DNA of 64,000 nucleotides from Stigmatella ashevillena (GTDB lineage Bacteria; Myxococcota; Myxococcia; Myxococcales; Myxococcaceae): NCBI RefSeq assembly GCF_028368975.1, contig NZ_JAQNDM010000001.1, positions 558,001 to 622,000 of the forward strand, read 5' to 3'. Shown piece by piece: positions 25,903 to 33,655 of this stretch (position 1 is its first letter; each line of letters starts with the position of its first letter). The notes under the pieces were generated by a model. It saw only the letters and a program-made list of their open reading frames with translations, ran no database searches and was not told where the DNA came from. The position numbers and the translations under genes were made by a program.

Positions 25903-26832
25903 ATGAAGCGTTTCAACGTCGGTGGTCTCGGCAATTTCAATCCCTCCCGCGGACTGCGGACTGATGCTCCGCGGCCCAACACGCCGACGTCCCCCTCTCC
26001 GTCCACGCCCCTCCCCTCCAGGCCGACCCCGCCTCGGGATGCCTTCGAGACGACCTCCACCCGGTCCCCCCCCTCCTCGTCGCCGAAGATGCCGGGAGGC
26101 AAGGACGTCACGTCGGACTTCGGCAAGAATCCCATGGGGTTCTCGGCGAACAACCTCCTCAACGCCTACAACGCCAAACCGCCGCCGGGCCTGCCCACGC
26201 CCACGCCCAACGCGCCCTTCGTGCCCGCCTCTCAGTCCACCGTCACCGTCAACGCCCACCAGCGGCCGGGCGGCAATGCGAACCTGACCTTCAGCCCCGC
26301 AGGGGGCCAGGGCGTCCAGGCGCACTACCTGCCCTACGTCCCCGAGGGGAGTGGACGCTTCGCGGGCATCAATGGAGTGCCCCAGCACCCGGCACCCGGC
26401 ACTCCGTCGACGATCGTCACGGGGCCGCTCAACGGCTGCGCGGTGCACGCCTTCCACGACAAGAACGACCAGTCGCTGGCCTTCATGCACCACGCCAACT
26501 ACTCGGCCAACGGCACGAATGAGTTGGCGGACTTCATGAAGAAGAACCCGAACCTGCAGCATGCCGCCACGATCGATCCCAAGGATTACGCGCAATGGAA
26601 TGGCAAGATCGCGGACAGGTATGACCCTCCCAGGAAAGAGGAGACAGGCGCCACGGCCTTCGCCCATTACGACAGGAACTCCCAGCAGTGGAGCCTGGCG
26701 GCCCAGGTCAATGACATCAAGAATGGCCTGGGCCCGGATGGGCGTGCCGAGCTCAAGCGTCCAGACTTCAACCTGGCGCATCAGCCCACGCAGTTCCTGC
26801 AGATCCCCATTCTCCCGCCCACGATCGAGTAG
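25903..26832 (+). CDS. Candidate CNF/BLF1-type deamidase-fold effector
   Basis: The protein has 309 residues from the ATG at 25903, with no strong ribosome-binding site. It has no signal peptide. The first 100 residues are Pro/Ser/Thr-rich and disordered. The folded part contains VTGPLNGCAVHAF (Cys179), then a beta-hairpin length and LAFMHHAN (His196/197). Further on, TGATAFAHYDRNSQQWSLA looks like a late beta-strand pair. The L-x-G-C strand followed by His 12-18 residues later is the catalytic layout of CNF1 (Cys866/His881), BLF1 and CheD deamidases. This is a pattern match only. The family could also be a domain of unknown function, and a transport route is not visible. Confidence 0.55.
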   Translation: MKRFNVGGLGNFNPSRGLRTDAPRPNTPTSPSPSTPLPSRPTPPRDAFETTSTRSPPSSSPKMPGGKDVTSDFGKNPMGFSANNLLNAYNAKPPPGLPTPTPNAPFVPASQSTVTVNAHQRPGGNANLTFSPAGGQGVQAHYLPYVPEGSGRFAGINGVPQHPAPGTPSTIVTGPLNGCAVHAFHDKNDQSLAFMHHANYSANGTNELADFMKKNPNLQHAATIDPKDYAQWNGKIADRYDPPRKEETGATAFAHYDRNSQQWSLAAQVNDIKNGLGPDGRAELKRPDFNLAHQPTQFLQIPILPPTIE

Positions 26833-26969
26833 CCCCCTTTTGAGAGGGGTCTTGTCCAAGAGGAGGCAGGCGCCGCAGGGAATTGCCCTTTCGGGGCCTG
26901 CTCGGGATTCGCTCGCGTTAAGCTCAGGTACCATCCCGGCGGCCACACTCGTCCGCCCTGGAGCACGCC

Positions 26970-27461
26970 ATGCTTCGAATCCTCAGCAGTCTGCTGCTCG
27001 TCCTCACCTTGAGCGGCTGCGCGGCTGCGCCTGTTCGCCAATCCGCCACCGGCCCAGCCTCAGGAGCCCCCCCCATGACCCTCGGTAACTTTTCCGTCAG
27101 CCTCGCCGTCAAGGACCTTGCCGCCTCCCGCGCGTTCTACGAGAAGCTCGGCTTCCGTGCCTTCGGCGGTGACCCAGCCCAGAACTGGCTCATCCTGCAG
27201 AACGAGACCAGCACCATCGGCCTCTTCCAAGGCATGTTCGACAAGAACATCCTGACGTTCAACCCGGGCTGGGACCGCAACGCCCATCCCCTCGCCGACT
27301 TTGACGACGTCCGCGAGATCCAGCGGGCCCTCCAGGCCCGCGGCCTCCCCCTCGCCTCCGCCGCCGACGAGTCCTCCACCGGCCCCGCGAGCCTCATGCT
27401 CATCGATCCCGATGGCAACCCCATCCTGATTGATCAGCACGTCCCGAAGCCGACGCGCTGA
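26970..27461 (+). CDS. VOC-superfamily (glyoxalase-like) lipoprotein
   Basis: The 163-residue protein has a lipoprotein signal ([17 protein letters not shown], lipobox LSGC), which is unusual because VOC proteins are normally cytosolic. The single VOC module starts [25 protein letters not shown] and ends [20 protein letters not shown], with the conserved metal-site-like DPDGNPI. The family covers glyoxalase I, dioxygenases and bleomycin-binding proteins. The activity cannot be inferred. It probably sits on a membrane facing the periplasm. Confidence 0.82.
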   Translation: MLRILSSLLLVLTLSGCAAAPVRQSATGPASGAPPMTLGNFSVSLAVKDLAASRAFYEKLGFRAFGGDPAQNWLILQNETSTIGLFQGMFDKNILTFNPGWDRNAHPLADFDDVREIQRALQARGLPLASAADESSTGPASLMLIDPDGNPILIDQHVPKPTR

Positions 27462-27616
27462 AACGGACGCACTGAAATCCGAGGGTTCTCCAATTCCGTC
27501 CCAGCCATCCTCCTCCCAGCCTCATCCATGACTCTCCTCAGCTCCGCAATCACGTCTTCAGGGCTGAAAGTCAGCTCTCCGAGCCAGTGGCCCAAATGCT
27601 CCGCCAGCTCCCTCAT
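27434..27616 (-). CDS. Small ORF of unknown function, 60 aa
   Basis: The 60-residue ORF begins [22 protein letters not shown] and has an amphipathic, helix-rich composition. Its 3' end overlaps the VOC gene by 28 bases. Its ATG overlaps the TGA of a 30-residue ORF upstream (ATGA at 27613-27616), an arrangement typical of coupled genes. It may be a short accessory gene or a fragment of a longer one. No family recognised. Confidence 0.35.
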   Translation of the reverse strand: MRELAEHLGHWLGELTFSPEDVIAELRRVMDEAGRRMAGTELENPRISVRPFQRVGFGTC

Positions 27617-27705
27617 GGCTTGAGGGACGCCTTCATCTCCTCGGTCACCTCATCCGGGGCAACGCCCAGAGAGCAGAGATCTGAGCGCGCGGCGGCACTC
27701 GACAT
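27613..27705 (-). CDS. Tiny ORF of unknown function, 30 aa
   Basis: This ORF starts with an ATG at 27705, reads MSSAAARSDLCSLGVAPDEV then [10 protein letters not shown], and stops at TGA 27613-27615. The stop overlaps the start of the 60-residue ORF. It has no clear ribosome-binding site. It could be the beginning of a gene broken by a frame change, since the two ORFs together would make about 90 residues. Confidence 0.3.
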   Translation of the reverse strand: MSSAAARSDLCSLGVAPDEVTEEMKASLKP

Positions 27706-27716
27706 TGGGCTACTTG

Positions 27717-27895
27717 ACCCCATTGGAGTTTGAACGAGCCGCACTACCTGTTAAGTTGGCAGCGTAACCCCACTGTCCACCAAATCGGGGCAATCCCAGA
27801 GGCGAATACCAATACCAAGTCCACTCGACCTTCTTCAGCCCTTTGATGGCGTATTGGCGGCACTCCCCAGGTCATCCGATGTCGTTCGAGCGAGC
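27717..27895 (-). pseudogene. Decayed coding fragment
   Basis: An open frame without a start codon, between stops, reads ECRQYAIKGLKKVEWTWYWY then SPLGLPRFGGQWGYAANLTG and ends SNSNGVK at TAG. The aromatic-rich composition is clearly protein-like and it ends at a natural stop. The upstream part is interrupted by TGA. It is interpreted as the C-terminal remnant of a longer gene, possibly the tail of a secreted or polymorphic protein. No family recognised. Confidence 0.35.
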
Positions 27896-27941
27896 GGGCG
27901 AAAATCTGAGCCGACCTGTCACGTCCCCCCGGCACGTGTTC

Positions 27942-29681
27942 TCAGGGCCAGCGCTCCACGACTGTGCCAACGTTAGAGTTGCTGGCCTGCACTCGACCAT
28001 CCTTGAAGCCATAGGAGCGCCCCTCTACGACGAAGCAGATAGGTTGCTCGTCCTGCCCGGGGAGCTTCACGCGGTCGTACCGCACAAGAAGCGACGGATC
28101 ACCGTCGAAACCCTTCTTCAGGTAGTAAGCCTTCCCATAGAAGCGGGTCCCAGGGGGGGCCACCTCGAGCTGCCTCCGGTCGAGCCCCTTCATCTTCGGG
28201 ACAACCCCTACCACTTCTGAGCCGGGGGTGAACCAAGTTTTCCCCTCGCGGTCGTGCCGGTCGTCGAGAACGAGGTAGAAGCGGTCGAGATGTTCCCAGT
28301 GAAGCTCATTCACCATGGCACGTGCAGCACCGGCCGGACAGGTGAAGGACTCGGGCCGGATCTGAGAACTGGGGCAGCCCGCTGCCAGTGCCGCAACGAG
28401 GGACAGCCCCGCACATTCGGCAGCACTGACCTTGTTGCGCACGCGCGTGGGGCGCTCTTGGGTCGGGACTTCAGGTGTCGTCATTTTCACGGTTGAACCT
28501 TCCTTCTGGCCAACGTCCGTCGCCGGGGGGAGGACGATCGGCGCGGGGCTCGGGAGGGACATATCAAGGGGGGAGGTCATCGGCGGTGCGGAATGGTCCG
28601 GAATCGGGGAGGGAACGTCTCCAGAGACGCGCCAGAAGGTCACAACCGCGGTCAGGGCCACTACCAGTGCAGCGCCTGCGGCCAGCGTCTTCGTGGCCAC
28701 CTTGCGCGACCGAAGGTCGTTGGACGGCACCCCAGGAGGTCCCCCAACCCCTGAAGGCTCGGACGGCCACTGTTCCGAGGGGGCATGGGCGGGCACCATG
28801 TACTCGGCCCCCGAGCGCTCCAGGTGCTCTTCCAACTCGCGACGGAGGGCATCCGTGTCAACGGGGCGCTGGGAGGGGTCCCGGGAAAGAATCCTCTCGA
28901 CCAGTTCGCTGAGCGCCAAGGGTATCCGGGGATTCACCCTCCGTACCGGAGGAGGTGGCATCAAGGGGTTGTTCGGGGCGATGCGCGGTCTGTTTTCCGC
29001 AGGTCGTGGGTCCGTCAGCAGCTCATAGAGCATGACTCCCAGCGCGAAGATCTCGTCGGCCACCTTGAAGGCATATCGTGCTCGGTGCTCGTTCTTGTGC
29101 TCGCGCAGGAACTTGAATTGCTCGGGCGCACGAAACCGCTCTGTCCCTGGGGGCAACCCTTCCTCCGTCAGGTCTTCGGCCAGTGAGTAGGTCGCGCAGC
29201 CAAAGTCGATGATGATGGGCTCTCCATCGCTCTTCCGGATCAGGACGTTGACCAGCTTCAAATCCCGATGAAGTACGCCCCGCTCATGCATGTACGACAG
29301 CGCGGAAGCGAGCTTGACGAAGACTCGCAAAATCTCGTGGATCGTGGGGTGCTTGCGCTCCTTCCACTCCGCCAGCGTCCAGCCGTCCACATATTCCAAC
29401 GCGACATACATATTGCCCGTTTCCGCGTATCCATGTCCTTGAGGCCGGATGATGTTGGGATGGTTCAGCATGAGAAGTGTCGTGGCCTCACGCACCATCC
29501 GGGCATGTGTCTGCTTGTCGTCCCCGCTGGCATCGCGATGGCGTGCCACTTTGAGCGCGTAAGGCTTGCCGTTCTTCTCCACCAAATAGACGACGGCAAA
29601 CCCTCCATTGCCGAGTTCCCTTGAAACGTGCCAACCGTCAACAACAGAGCCAGACGGCAACCTCAGTAGATTCGCTGTCAT
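27942..29681 (-). CDS. Transmembrane Ser/Thr protein kinase with extracytoplasmic domain
   Basis: The 579-residue receptor kinase has its domain in the first 290 residues: LGNGGFAVVYLVE (glycine loop), YALKVARH (Lys), VLHRDLKLVNVLI (catalytic loop), IIDFGCATY (DFG) and GTERFRAPEQF (activation segment). A helix (AAGAALVVALTAVVTFWRV, about residues 336-354) crosses the membrane. The outer part has a Pro/Ser linker and a roughly 170-residue domain with several Cys. The kinase is predicted to be active. It directly follows the DUF2381 gene, and the stop of one overlaps the start of the other (29678-29681), so the two form a coupled pair. Confidence 0.9.
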   Translation of the reverse strand: MTANLLRLPSGSVVDGWHVSRELGNGGFAVVYLVEKNGKPYALKVARHRDASGDDKQTHARMVREATTLLMLNHPNIIRPQGHGYAETGNMYVALEYVDGWTLAEWKERKHPTIHEILRVFVKLASALSYMHERGVLHRDLKLVNVLIRKSDGEPIIIDFGCATYSLAEDLTEEGLPPGTERFRAPEQFKFLREHKNEHRARYAFKVADEIFALGVMLYELLTDPRPAENRPRIAPNNPLMPPPPVRRVNPRIPLALSELVERILSRDPSQRPVDTDALRRELEEHLERSGAEYMVPAHAPSEQWPSEPSGVGGPPGVPSNDLRSRKVATKTLAAGAALVVALTAVVTFWRVSGDVPSPIPDHSAPPMTSPLDMSLPSPAPIVLPPATDVGQKEGSTVKMTTPEVPTQERPTRVRNKVSAAECAGLSLVAALAAGCPSSQIRPESFTCPAGAARAMVNELHWEHLDRFYLVLDDRHDREGKTWFTPGSEVVGVVPKMKGLDRRQLEVAPPGTRFYGKAYYLKKGFDGDPSLLVRYDRVKLPGQDEQPICFVVEGRSYGFKDGRVQASNSNVGTVVERWP

Positions 29682-30547
29682 TGAACCCCCTCCATCACAG
29701 CTTTCGGGAAGCGCACGTTCGGAATCTTGAGATGACGGCCACTCGCCCCACGTAACTCCAACGTGAAGAACGTGTCCGCACTCAACGTCGGCATGTCCAC
29801 CACGGCGAGCACTCGCCCTTGTTCTCCTGGACCGATCATGCCTTTACCCTCCACCACCAGCCTCGCTTGAAGCGACGGTCCTCGTATCCCCGTAAACGCT
29901 GCCTCTTGCGGTGTCCACCTAGGTTTCATGGAGTGATTTTCAATCTCTAGCGACACCAGCACCCATCCCTTCCCTCGATAGAAGAGTCCAGAGGTTGTTT
30001 TAAGGCCCTGAGCCTCATCTTCAACATCCTTGAGGGGTGTCACCGAGACACCTTCCTTGCTCACGTAGCCGAGCAATACGAAGTCCTCCGGCAGTGGTGT
30101 GCGAGGTTGAGCTTCGGTCGAACAAGGCGCGGCGGGCGGTTCGGGGCGCTGTACGTCGATCCGAGCGTCCACTTCCGTGGGGTCTGTCACGAGCACGAAG
30201 GCGGCCCGTGACGGCGCCCTCCCATCGGCGAAGAACACCCCAATCTCGTGGCGCTCGCCTTCCTTGAGGTCCGTCACGGCTTGAATAACGACCGAGCGGC
30301 CTCCTGTGTCCAGCACGCGGATCCGGGACTCGTCAAAGGTGAGGGTCTTCACCTGGATCGGCGCGGGGAAGAAGAGCAGCGTCGGCTTATCCCCCGTGAC
30401 GTGAACCTCGGGAAGCGGTTCGGCAGGGCCGCTCGCGATGGTGACAGCTCGCAAGCGCTCGACGCGCCCCCCATGCGCCGACTCGGCCCGCGCCACAGCC
30501 CCCCAGAGAAGTGCGAGCGCCAGGGACAATCTAAGCGGTTGGAACAA
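29678..30547 (-). CDS. DUF2381 family exported protein
   Basis: The 289-residue protein has a signal peptide (MFQPLRLSLALALLWGAVARAES) and then the myxobacterial DUF2381 (TIGR02268) features. These include VHVTGDKPTLLFFPAPI, GRAPSRAAFVLVTDP, a Pro-rich Cys-containing mid-section, and GKGWVLVSLEIENHS before LELRGASGRHLKIPNV. The family is nearly confined to Myxococcales and often paired with a Ser/Thr kinase, as here. A ligand-binding or accessory role for the kinase is inferred. It lies upstream in a two-gene operon with a 4-base overlap (29678-29681). Confidence 0.85.
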   Translation of the reverse strand: MFQPLRLSLALALLWGAVARAESAHGGRVERLRAVTIASGPAEPLPEVHVTGDKPTLLFFPAPIQVKTLTFDESRIRVLDTGGRSVVIQAVTDLKEGERHEIGVFFADGRAPSRAAFVLVTDPTEVDARIDVQRPEPPAAPCSTEAQPRTPLPEDFVLLGYVSKEGVSVTPLKDVEDEAQGLKTTSGLFYRGKGWVLVSLEIENHSMKPRWTPQEAAFTGIRGPSLQARLVVEGKGMIGPGEQGRVLAVVDMPTLSADTFFTLELRGASGRHLKIPNVRFPKAVMEGVQ

Positions 30548-30574
30548 GGATGCGTGACCTCCTGGATTGCCACG

Positions 30575-31204
30575 CTACCATCGCAAGTGCCCGCGCAGGG
30601 GAACGAAGCAGCGGCTCAACGCGCCCGGCCAGCGTTGCCGCCCCTTGAGCCCCAGCTTTTCCTCGCCCGCTTGCAGCCACCACTCGGATTCACCGATCCC
30701 AAGCTGCTTAGCGTCCTTCTGAACCGCTTCGCGGAGAGCGGCGGGCAGACGGAAAGAGGCCCGATCCCCCTCCCCGGGGCTCATTCGCAGCGGCTTGAGT
30801 GGCCCTCCTCGGCGCTCCTGCTGGGCATGGGTGGCGCAAAGCCCGTTGGAGCCCGGCTCGCGGTCACAGCCCGGGCCCCAGCACTTGATCTGTAGCTGTT
30901 CGCCCAGACCCGTGGCGAAGGGGCTGTCCGCCGCTCCTGAGAAGCAGGACGGATACTCCCACAGGATGGCTCGGGGTTGCTGGCGCAGGCGTCGCGCAAG
31001 ACACAGGCCCGTCCCCGGGTATAGGCCTGATGGAGGATGTCCACCATCAGTTCCTTCACTCGTCGGCGCGGCTTGTTGCCCCCGTTGTCCCGGAGGATCT
31101 TCTCGATGTCGTCTCCGGAATGGTTTTACCGCGACGGTGGAGGAGCCGAGGAAGGAGCGCACCCCCCGTTTGGACTGGGCCGGGCTGCTGCGAGCGTCCC
31201 TCAT
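30575..31204 (-). pseudogene. Decayed gene: Cys/His cluster plus ribbon-helix-helix-like C-terminus
   Basis: Protein-like text is spread over two reading frames. From ATG 31204 the first frame gives VRSFLGSSTVAVKPF. A second frame then gives DIEKILRDNGGNKPRRRVKE and LMVDILHQAYTRGRAC. The first frame resumes with CWGPGCDREPGSNGLCATH (a CxxxxC...CxxH zinc-type cluster) and ASFRLPAALREAVQKDAKQL (RHH-like), ending at 30575. At least two frame changes are needed, so the gene appears broken. It ends 27 bp upstream of the DUF2381 gene. Resemblance to mobile-element helper proteins is a guess. Confidence 0.5.
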
Positions 31205-31535
31205 CTCCCGCTCTGCTCCCGCCCACTACGCCCAATAGGGCTCTTGTTCTTCCTCTGCTCCAAACCGTCTTGAATCGAGAGGAATGCGAGCTGCTGAACG
31301 GCATCGTGCTCAAAGGCACATGTTACAGATTAAATTCCCAAGGGGCGGGTAACTCAGCTGGCAGTTGCTCCACCAGCCCCTTCAGCCACCTCTTAGCAGC
31401 CTGCTAGACGAGCGCTGAAACCCTCGTCCCGAGAAGCCCCCTCAACAGCAACTTTTGCTGGCCGCCCTTGGATGATGGCTGTGTTCACCGTGCTGATTCA
31501 GCACAGTCATCACAAAATCCATTTTGGGAATAAAG
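31205..31535. other. AT-richer leader of the TPR-CHAT gene, no gene seen
   Basis: This 330-bp gap precedes the TPR-CHAT start. It becomes AT-rich near the start codon and holds two small perfect palindromes, CAGCAA-ctt-TTGCTG (31446-31460) and CAAAAT-cc-ATTTTG (31513-31526). The second sits 10 bases before the ATG and could act on translation or transcription. No frame with protein character was found. Confidence 0.4.
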
Positions 31536-32374
31536 ATGCTTCAGACTGTCAGCTTGACGATTGCGCTATTTCTCTGCTTCACCTCAGAAAGCCTAGCCAG
31601 CGAAGAGAAGCCGGATGCACGGCTGCTGGAGGCTCAGGCGAGTTTCAACGAAGCATTAAAGCTGAGGAGCTCAGGCGAGTATTCCGAAGCCCTTACCCAA
31701 GCTGAGCACGCGCGCTCTCTCAAGGAGGCCGTGCTTGGCGGTACACATCCAGAAGTTGCCAATTGCCTGAATCTGGTGGGGGACCTTTATCGATTGAACG
31801 GGAGTTTGTCCCATTCCGAACCCCTCCACCAACGGGCTCTGGCCATCCACGAGGCCTCCCTCGGCAACAGCCATCCCGACGTCGCCTCCTCCCTCAACAG
31901 CCTCGCCAACCTCTACACTGACCAGGGGTTGTATGGCCGGGCCGAGCCCCTCTACCGGCGGGCTCTGGCCATCCGCGAGGCCTCCCTCGGCAACAGCCAT
32001 CCCGACGTCGCCTCCTCCCTCAACAACCTCGCCAACCTCTACTACAATCAAGGATTGCATGGCCGGGCCGAGTCCCTCTACCGGCGGGCTCTGGCCATCC
32101 GCGAGGCCTCCCTCGGCAACAGCCATCCCGACGTCGCCTCCTCCCTCAACAACCTCGCTAACCTCTACACTGACCAGGGGTTGTATGGCCGGGCCAAGCC
32201 CCTCTACCGGCGGGCTCTGGCCATCCGCGAGGCCTCCCTCGGCAACAGCCATCCCGACGTCGCCTCCTCCCTCAACAACCTCGCCAACATCTACTCTGAC
32301 CAGGGGTTGTATGGCCGGGCCGAGCCCCTCCACCAACGCGCGCTTGCCCTTCGCGAGGCATCTCTCGGTATTAA
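31536..32374 (+). pseudogene. 5' part of a TPR-CHAT protease gene disrupted by an IS
   Basis: From the ATG at 31536 this reads a signal peptide (MLQTVSLTIALFLCFTSESLAS) and five or more 42-residue kinesin-light-chain-type TPRs (RRALAIREASLGNSHPDVAS, then LNNLANLYTDQGLYGRAEPL). The frame is cut at 32374 by the insertion sequence. It runs 16 codons into it and stops at 32423. With the IS and one TAA removed the frame continues exactly at 33659, giving a reconstructed 931-residue protein. TPRs in this architecture sense or bind a partner for the CHAT protease. The truncated product, if made, lacks the catalytic part. Confidence 0.88.
31834..32350 (+). repeat. Tandem 126-bp TPR-coding repeats, about four full copies
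   Basis: Units start at about 31834, 31960, 32086 and 32212, and a fifth is partial. They are nearly identical at the DNA level, far beyond what protein conservation needs. Each encodes one 42-residue TPR. The pattern suggests recent duplication or gene conversion by slippage. Confidence 0.85.
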
Positions 32375-32401
32375 GGAGCCTCGCAAAAATAAATTGAGCA
32401 A
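32375..32401. repeat. Left inverted repeat of the IS
   Basis: This 27-bp terminal repeat pairs with 33629-33655 at 23 of 27 positions, with mismatches at positions 3, 9, 17 and 19. Its inner part, TTGAGCAA, is identical in both ends. Confidence 0.85.
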
Positions 32402-32419
32402 CTCAGGTATTATAGAAGC

Positions 32420-33640
32420 ATGAAGAACGTTGACGAACTGCGAACAAAGTACGAGGCGATAGCGCCGCTCCTGAACGAACGTTCTCGTCGTCGGTGGGCG
32501 GCACTAGAGGCACGTGCCTATGGATATGGTGGCATCAGTGCTGTGGCACGCGCGACAGGACTGACACGCAACACGGTGATGGCAGGACTGCGTGAACTGC
32601 AAGGCACTGAGGATGAGCCAATCTCACTGGAGCGCGTACGGCACCAAGGCGCCGGACGCAGGCGACTGGCGGTGACGGATAAGCAACTCAAACCACTTCT
32701 GGAGAAGTTGGTAAACCCAGTTACACGAGGCGATCCACAACACCCCCTGCGTTGGACGAGCAAGAGCACGCCCCATCTTGCTGCTGAGTTGACGAAGCAG
32801 GGGCATTCTGTCAGTGCTGGCACTGTGGCGACAATGCTGAAGGCGATGGGCTTCAGCCTGCAATCTCCTCGCAAGGTACGTGAGGGCGGTTCGCACAAGG
32901 ATCGAGACAAACAGTTCAGACACATCAACCGACAGACGCAGCTATTCCAAAAGAAGGTGCAACCCGTCATATCGGTAGATACCAAGAAAAAGGAGCTTGT
33001 AGGGCTCTTCAAAAACGGAGGGCGCGAGTGGCAAGTCCATGGAAAGCCCGAGGAAGTGAACGTCTATGATTTTCCTCCTCTTGCCGAAGGCAAGGCTATC
33101 CCGTACGGAGTTTATGATGTAACACTGAACGCAGGTTGGGTGAGCGTTGGTGTCGATCACGACACGCCGCAGTTTGCTGCGAATGCGATTCGTGAGTGGT
33201 GGAAACACATGGGAAGCAAAGAGTACCCGGCAGCGACGGAGCTACTCATCGTGTCTGACTCTGGGGGAAGCAACAGCGCTCGCTCGCGAGTATGGAAGAT
33301 CGAGTTGCAGCGACTTGCCGATGACATCCGCATGCGCATCCATGTCAGCCACATGCCTCCGGGTACAAGTAAATGGAACAAGATCGAGCATCGACTCTTT
33401 TGCCACATCACGCAAAATTGGCGAGGTCGGCCGCTCATGAGCTATGAGACAGTAGTGAGCCTCATCAGTCACACAACAACCCGCACAGGCTTGAAGGTCA
33501 AGGCAACACTTGATCGACACCTCTATCAGACGGGGATCAAGGCGGCTGATACGGAGATGAAGGAATTACAGATCAAGCGCTCAAGATTCCATGGAGAGTG
33601 GAACTACACATTCACTCCACGCTCCGACTTGCTCAAGTAA
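32420..33640 (+). CDS. ISAzo13-family transposase
   Basis: This 406-residue protein is the sole gene of the IS. The N-terminal region holds a helix-turn-helix (GGISAVARATGLTRNTVMAGL). The central and C-terminal parts match the ISAzo13 DDE type: VISVDTKKKELVGLFKNGG (first Asp), TELLIVSDSGGSNSARSRVW (second Asp), and HMPPGTSKWNKIEHRLFC (Glu in the KIEHR motif). The sequence is uninterrupted, so the element may still be active. It has lower-GC codons than the surrounding genes, consistent with recent arrival. It lies in the same direction as the host gene. Confidence 0.92.
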   Translation: MKNVDELRTKYEAIAPLLNERSRRRWAALEARAYGYGGISAVARATGLTRNTVMAGLRELQGTEDEPISLERVRHQGAGRRRLAVTDKQLKPLLEKLVNPVTRGDPQHPLRWTSKSTPHLAAELTKQGHSVSAGTVATMLKAMGFSLQSPRKVREGGSHKDRDKQFRHINRQTQLFQKKVQPVISVDTKKKELVGLFKNGGREWQVHGKPEEVNVYDFPPLAEGKAIPYGVYDVTLNAGWVSVGVDHDTPQFAANAIREWWKHMGSKEYPAATELLIVSDSGGSNSARSRVWKIELQRLADDIRMRIHVSHMPPGTSKWNKIEHRLFCHITQNWRGRPLMSYETVVSLISHTTTRTGLKVKATLDRHLYQTGIKAADTEMKELQIKRSRFHGEWNYTFTPRSDLLK

Positions 33641-33655
33641 TTTTTGAGAGGCGCC
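33629..33655. repeat. Right inverted repeat of the IS
   Basis: The right terminus overlaps the transposase stop codon at 33638-33640. It is followed directly by the TAA direct repeat at 33656-33658. Confidence 0.85.

Larger units (their letters stand above)
32375..33655 (+). mobile_element. Complete ISAzo13-family insertion sequence, 1281 bp
   Basis: The ends are imperfect inverted repeats of 27 bp. The left end is 32375-32401 (GGAGCCTCGCAAAAAT...) and the right end is 33629-33655 (reverse complement GGCGCCTCTCAAAAAT...). They match at 23 of 27 positions. The element is flanked by a 3-bp direct repeat, TAA (32372-32374 and 33656-33658). One intact transposase gene fills it. Its composition is visibly less GC-rich than the host. 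Removing the element and one TAA restores the host frame, which fixes both boundaries precisely. Confidence 0.9.

Noticed and set aside
27744-27935. 63-codon minus-strand open frame
   Set aside because: It overlaps the decayed aromatic-rich remnant, which has better protein character in another phase.
31342-31367. tRNA-like start GGGCGGGTAACTCAGCTGGCAG
   Set aside because: It resembles the 5' half of a tRNA (D-arm GTAACTCAGCTGG), but no anticodon arm, T-arm or acceptor complement follows. Treated as chance or a very old fragment.
31834-32350. Regular repeats that could be taken for a CRISPR array
   Set aside because: Units are 126 bp without spacers, and they translate into TPRs. No cas genes are present.
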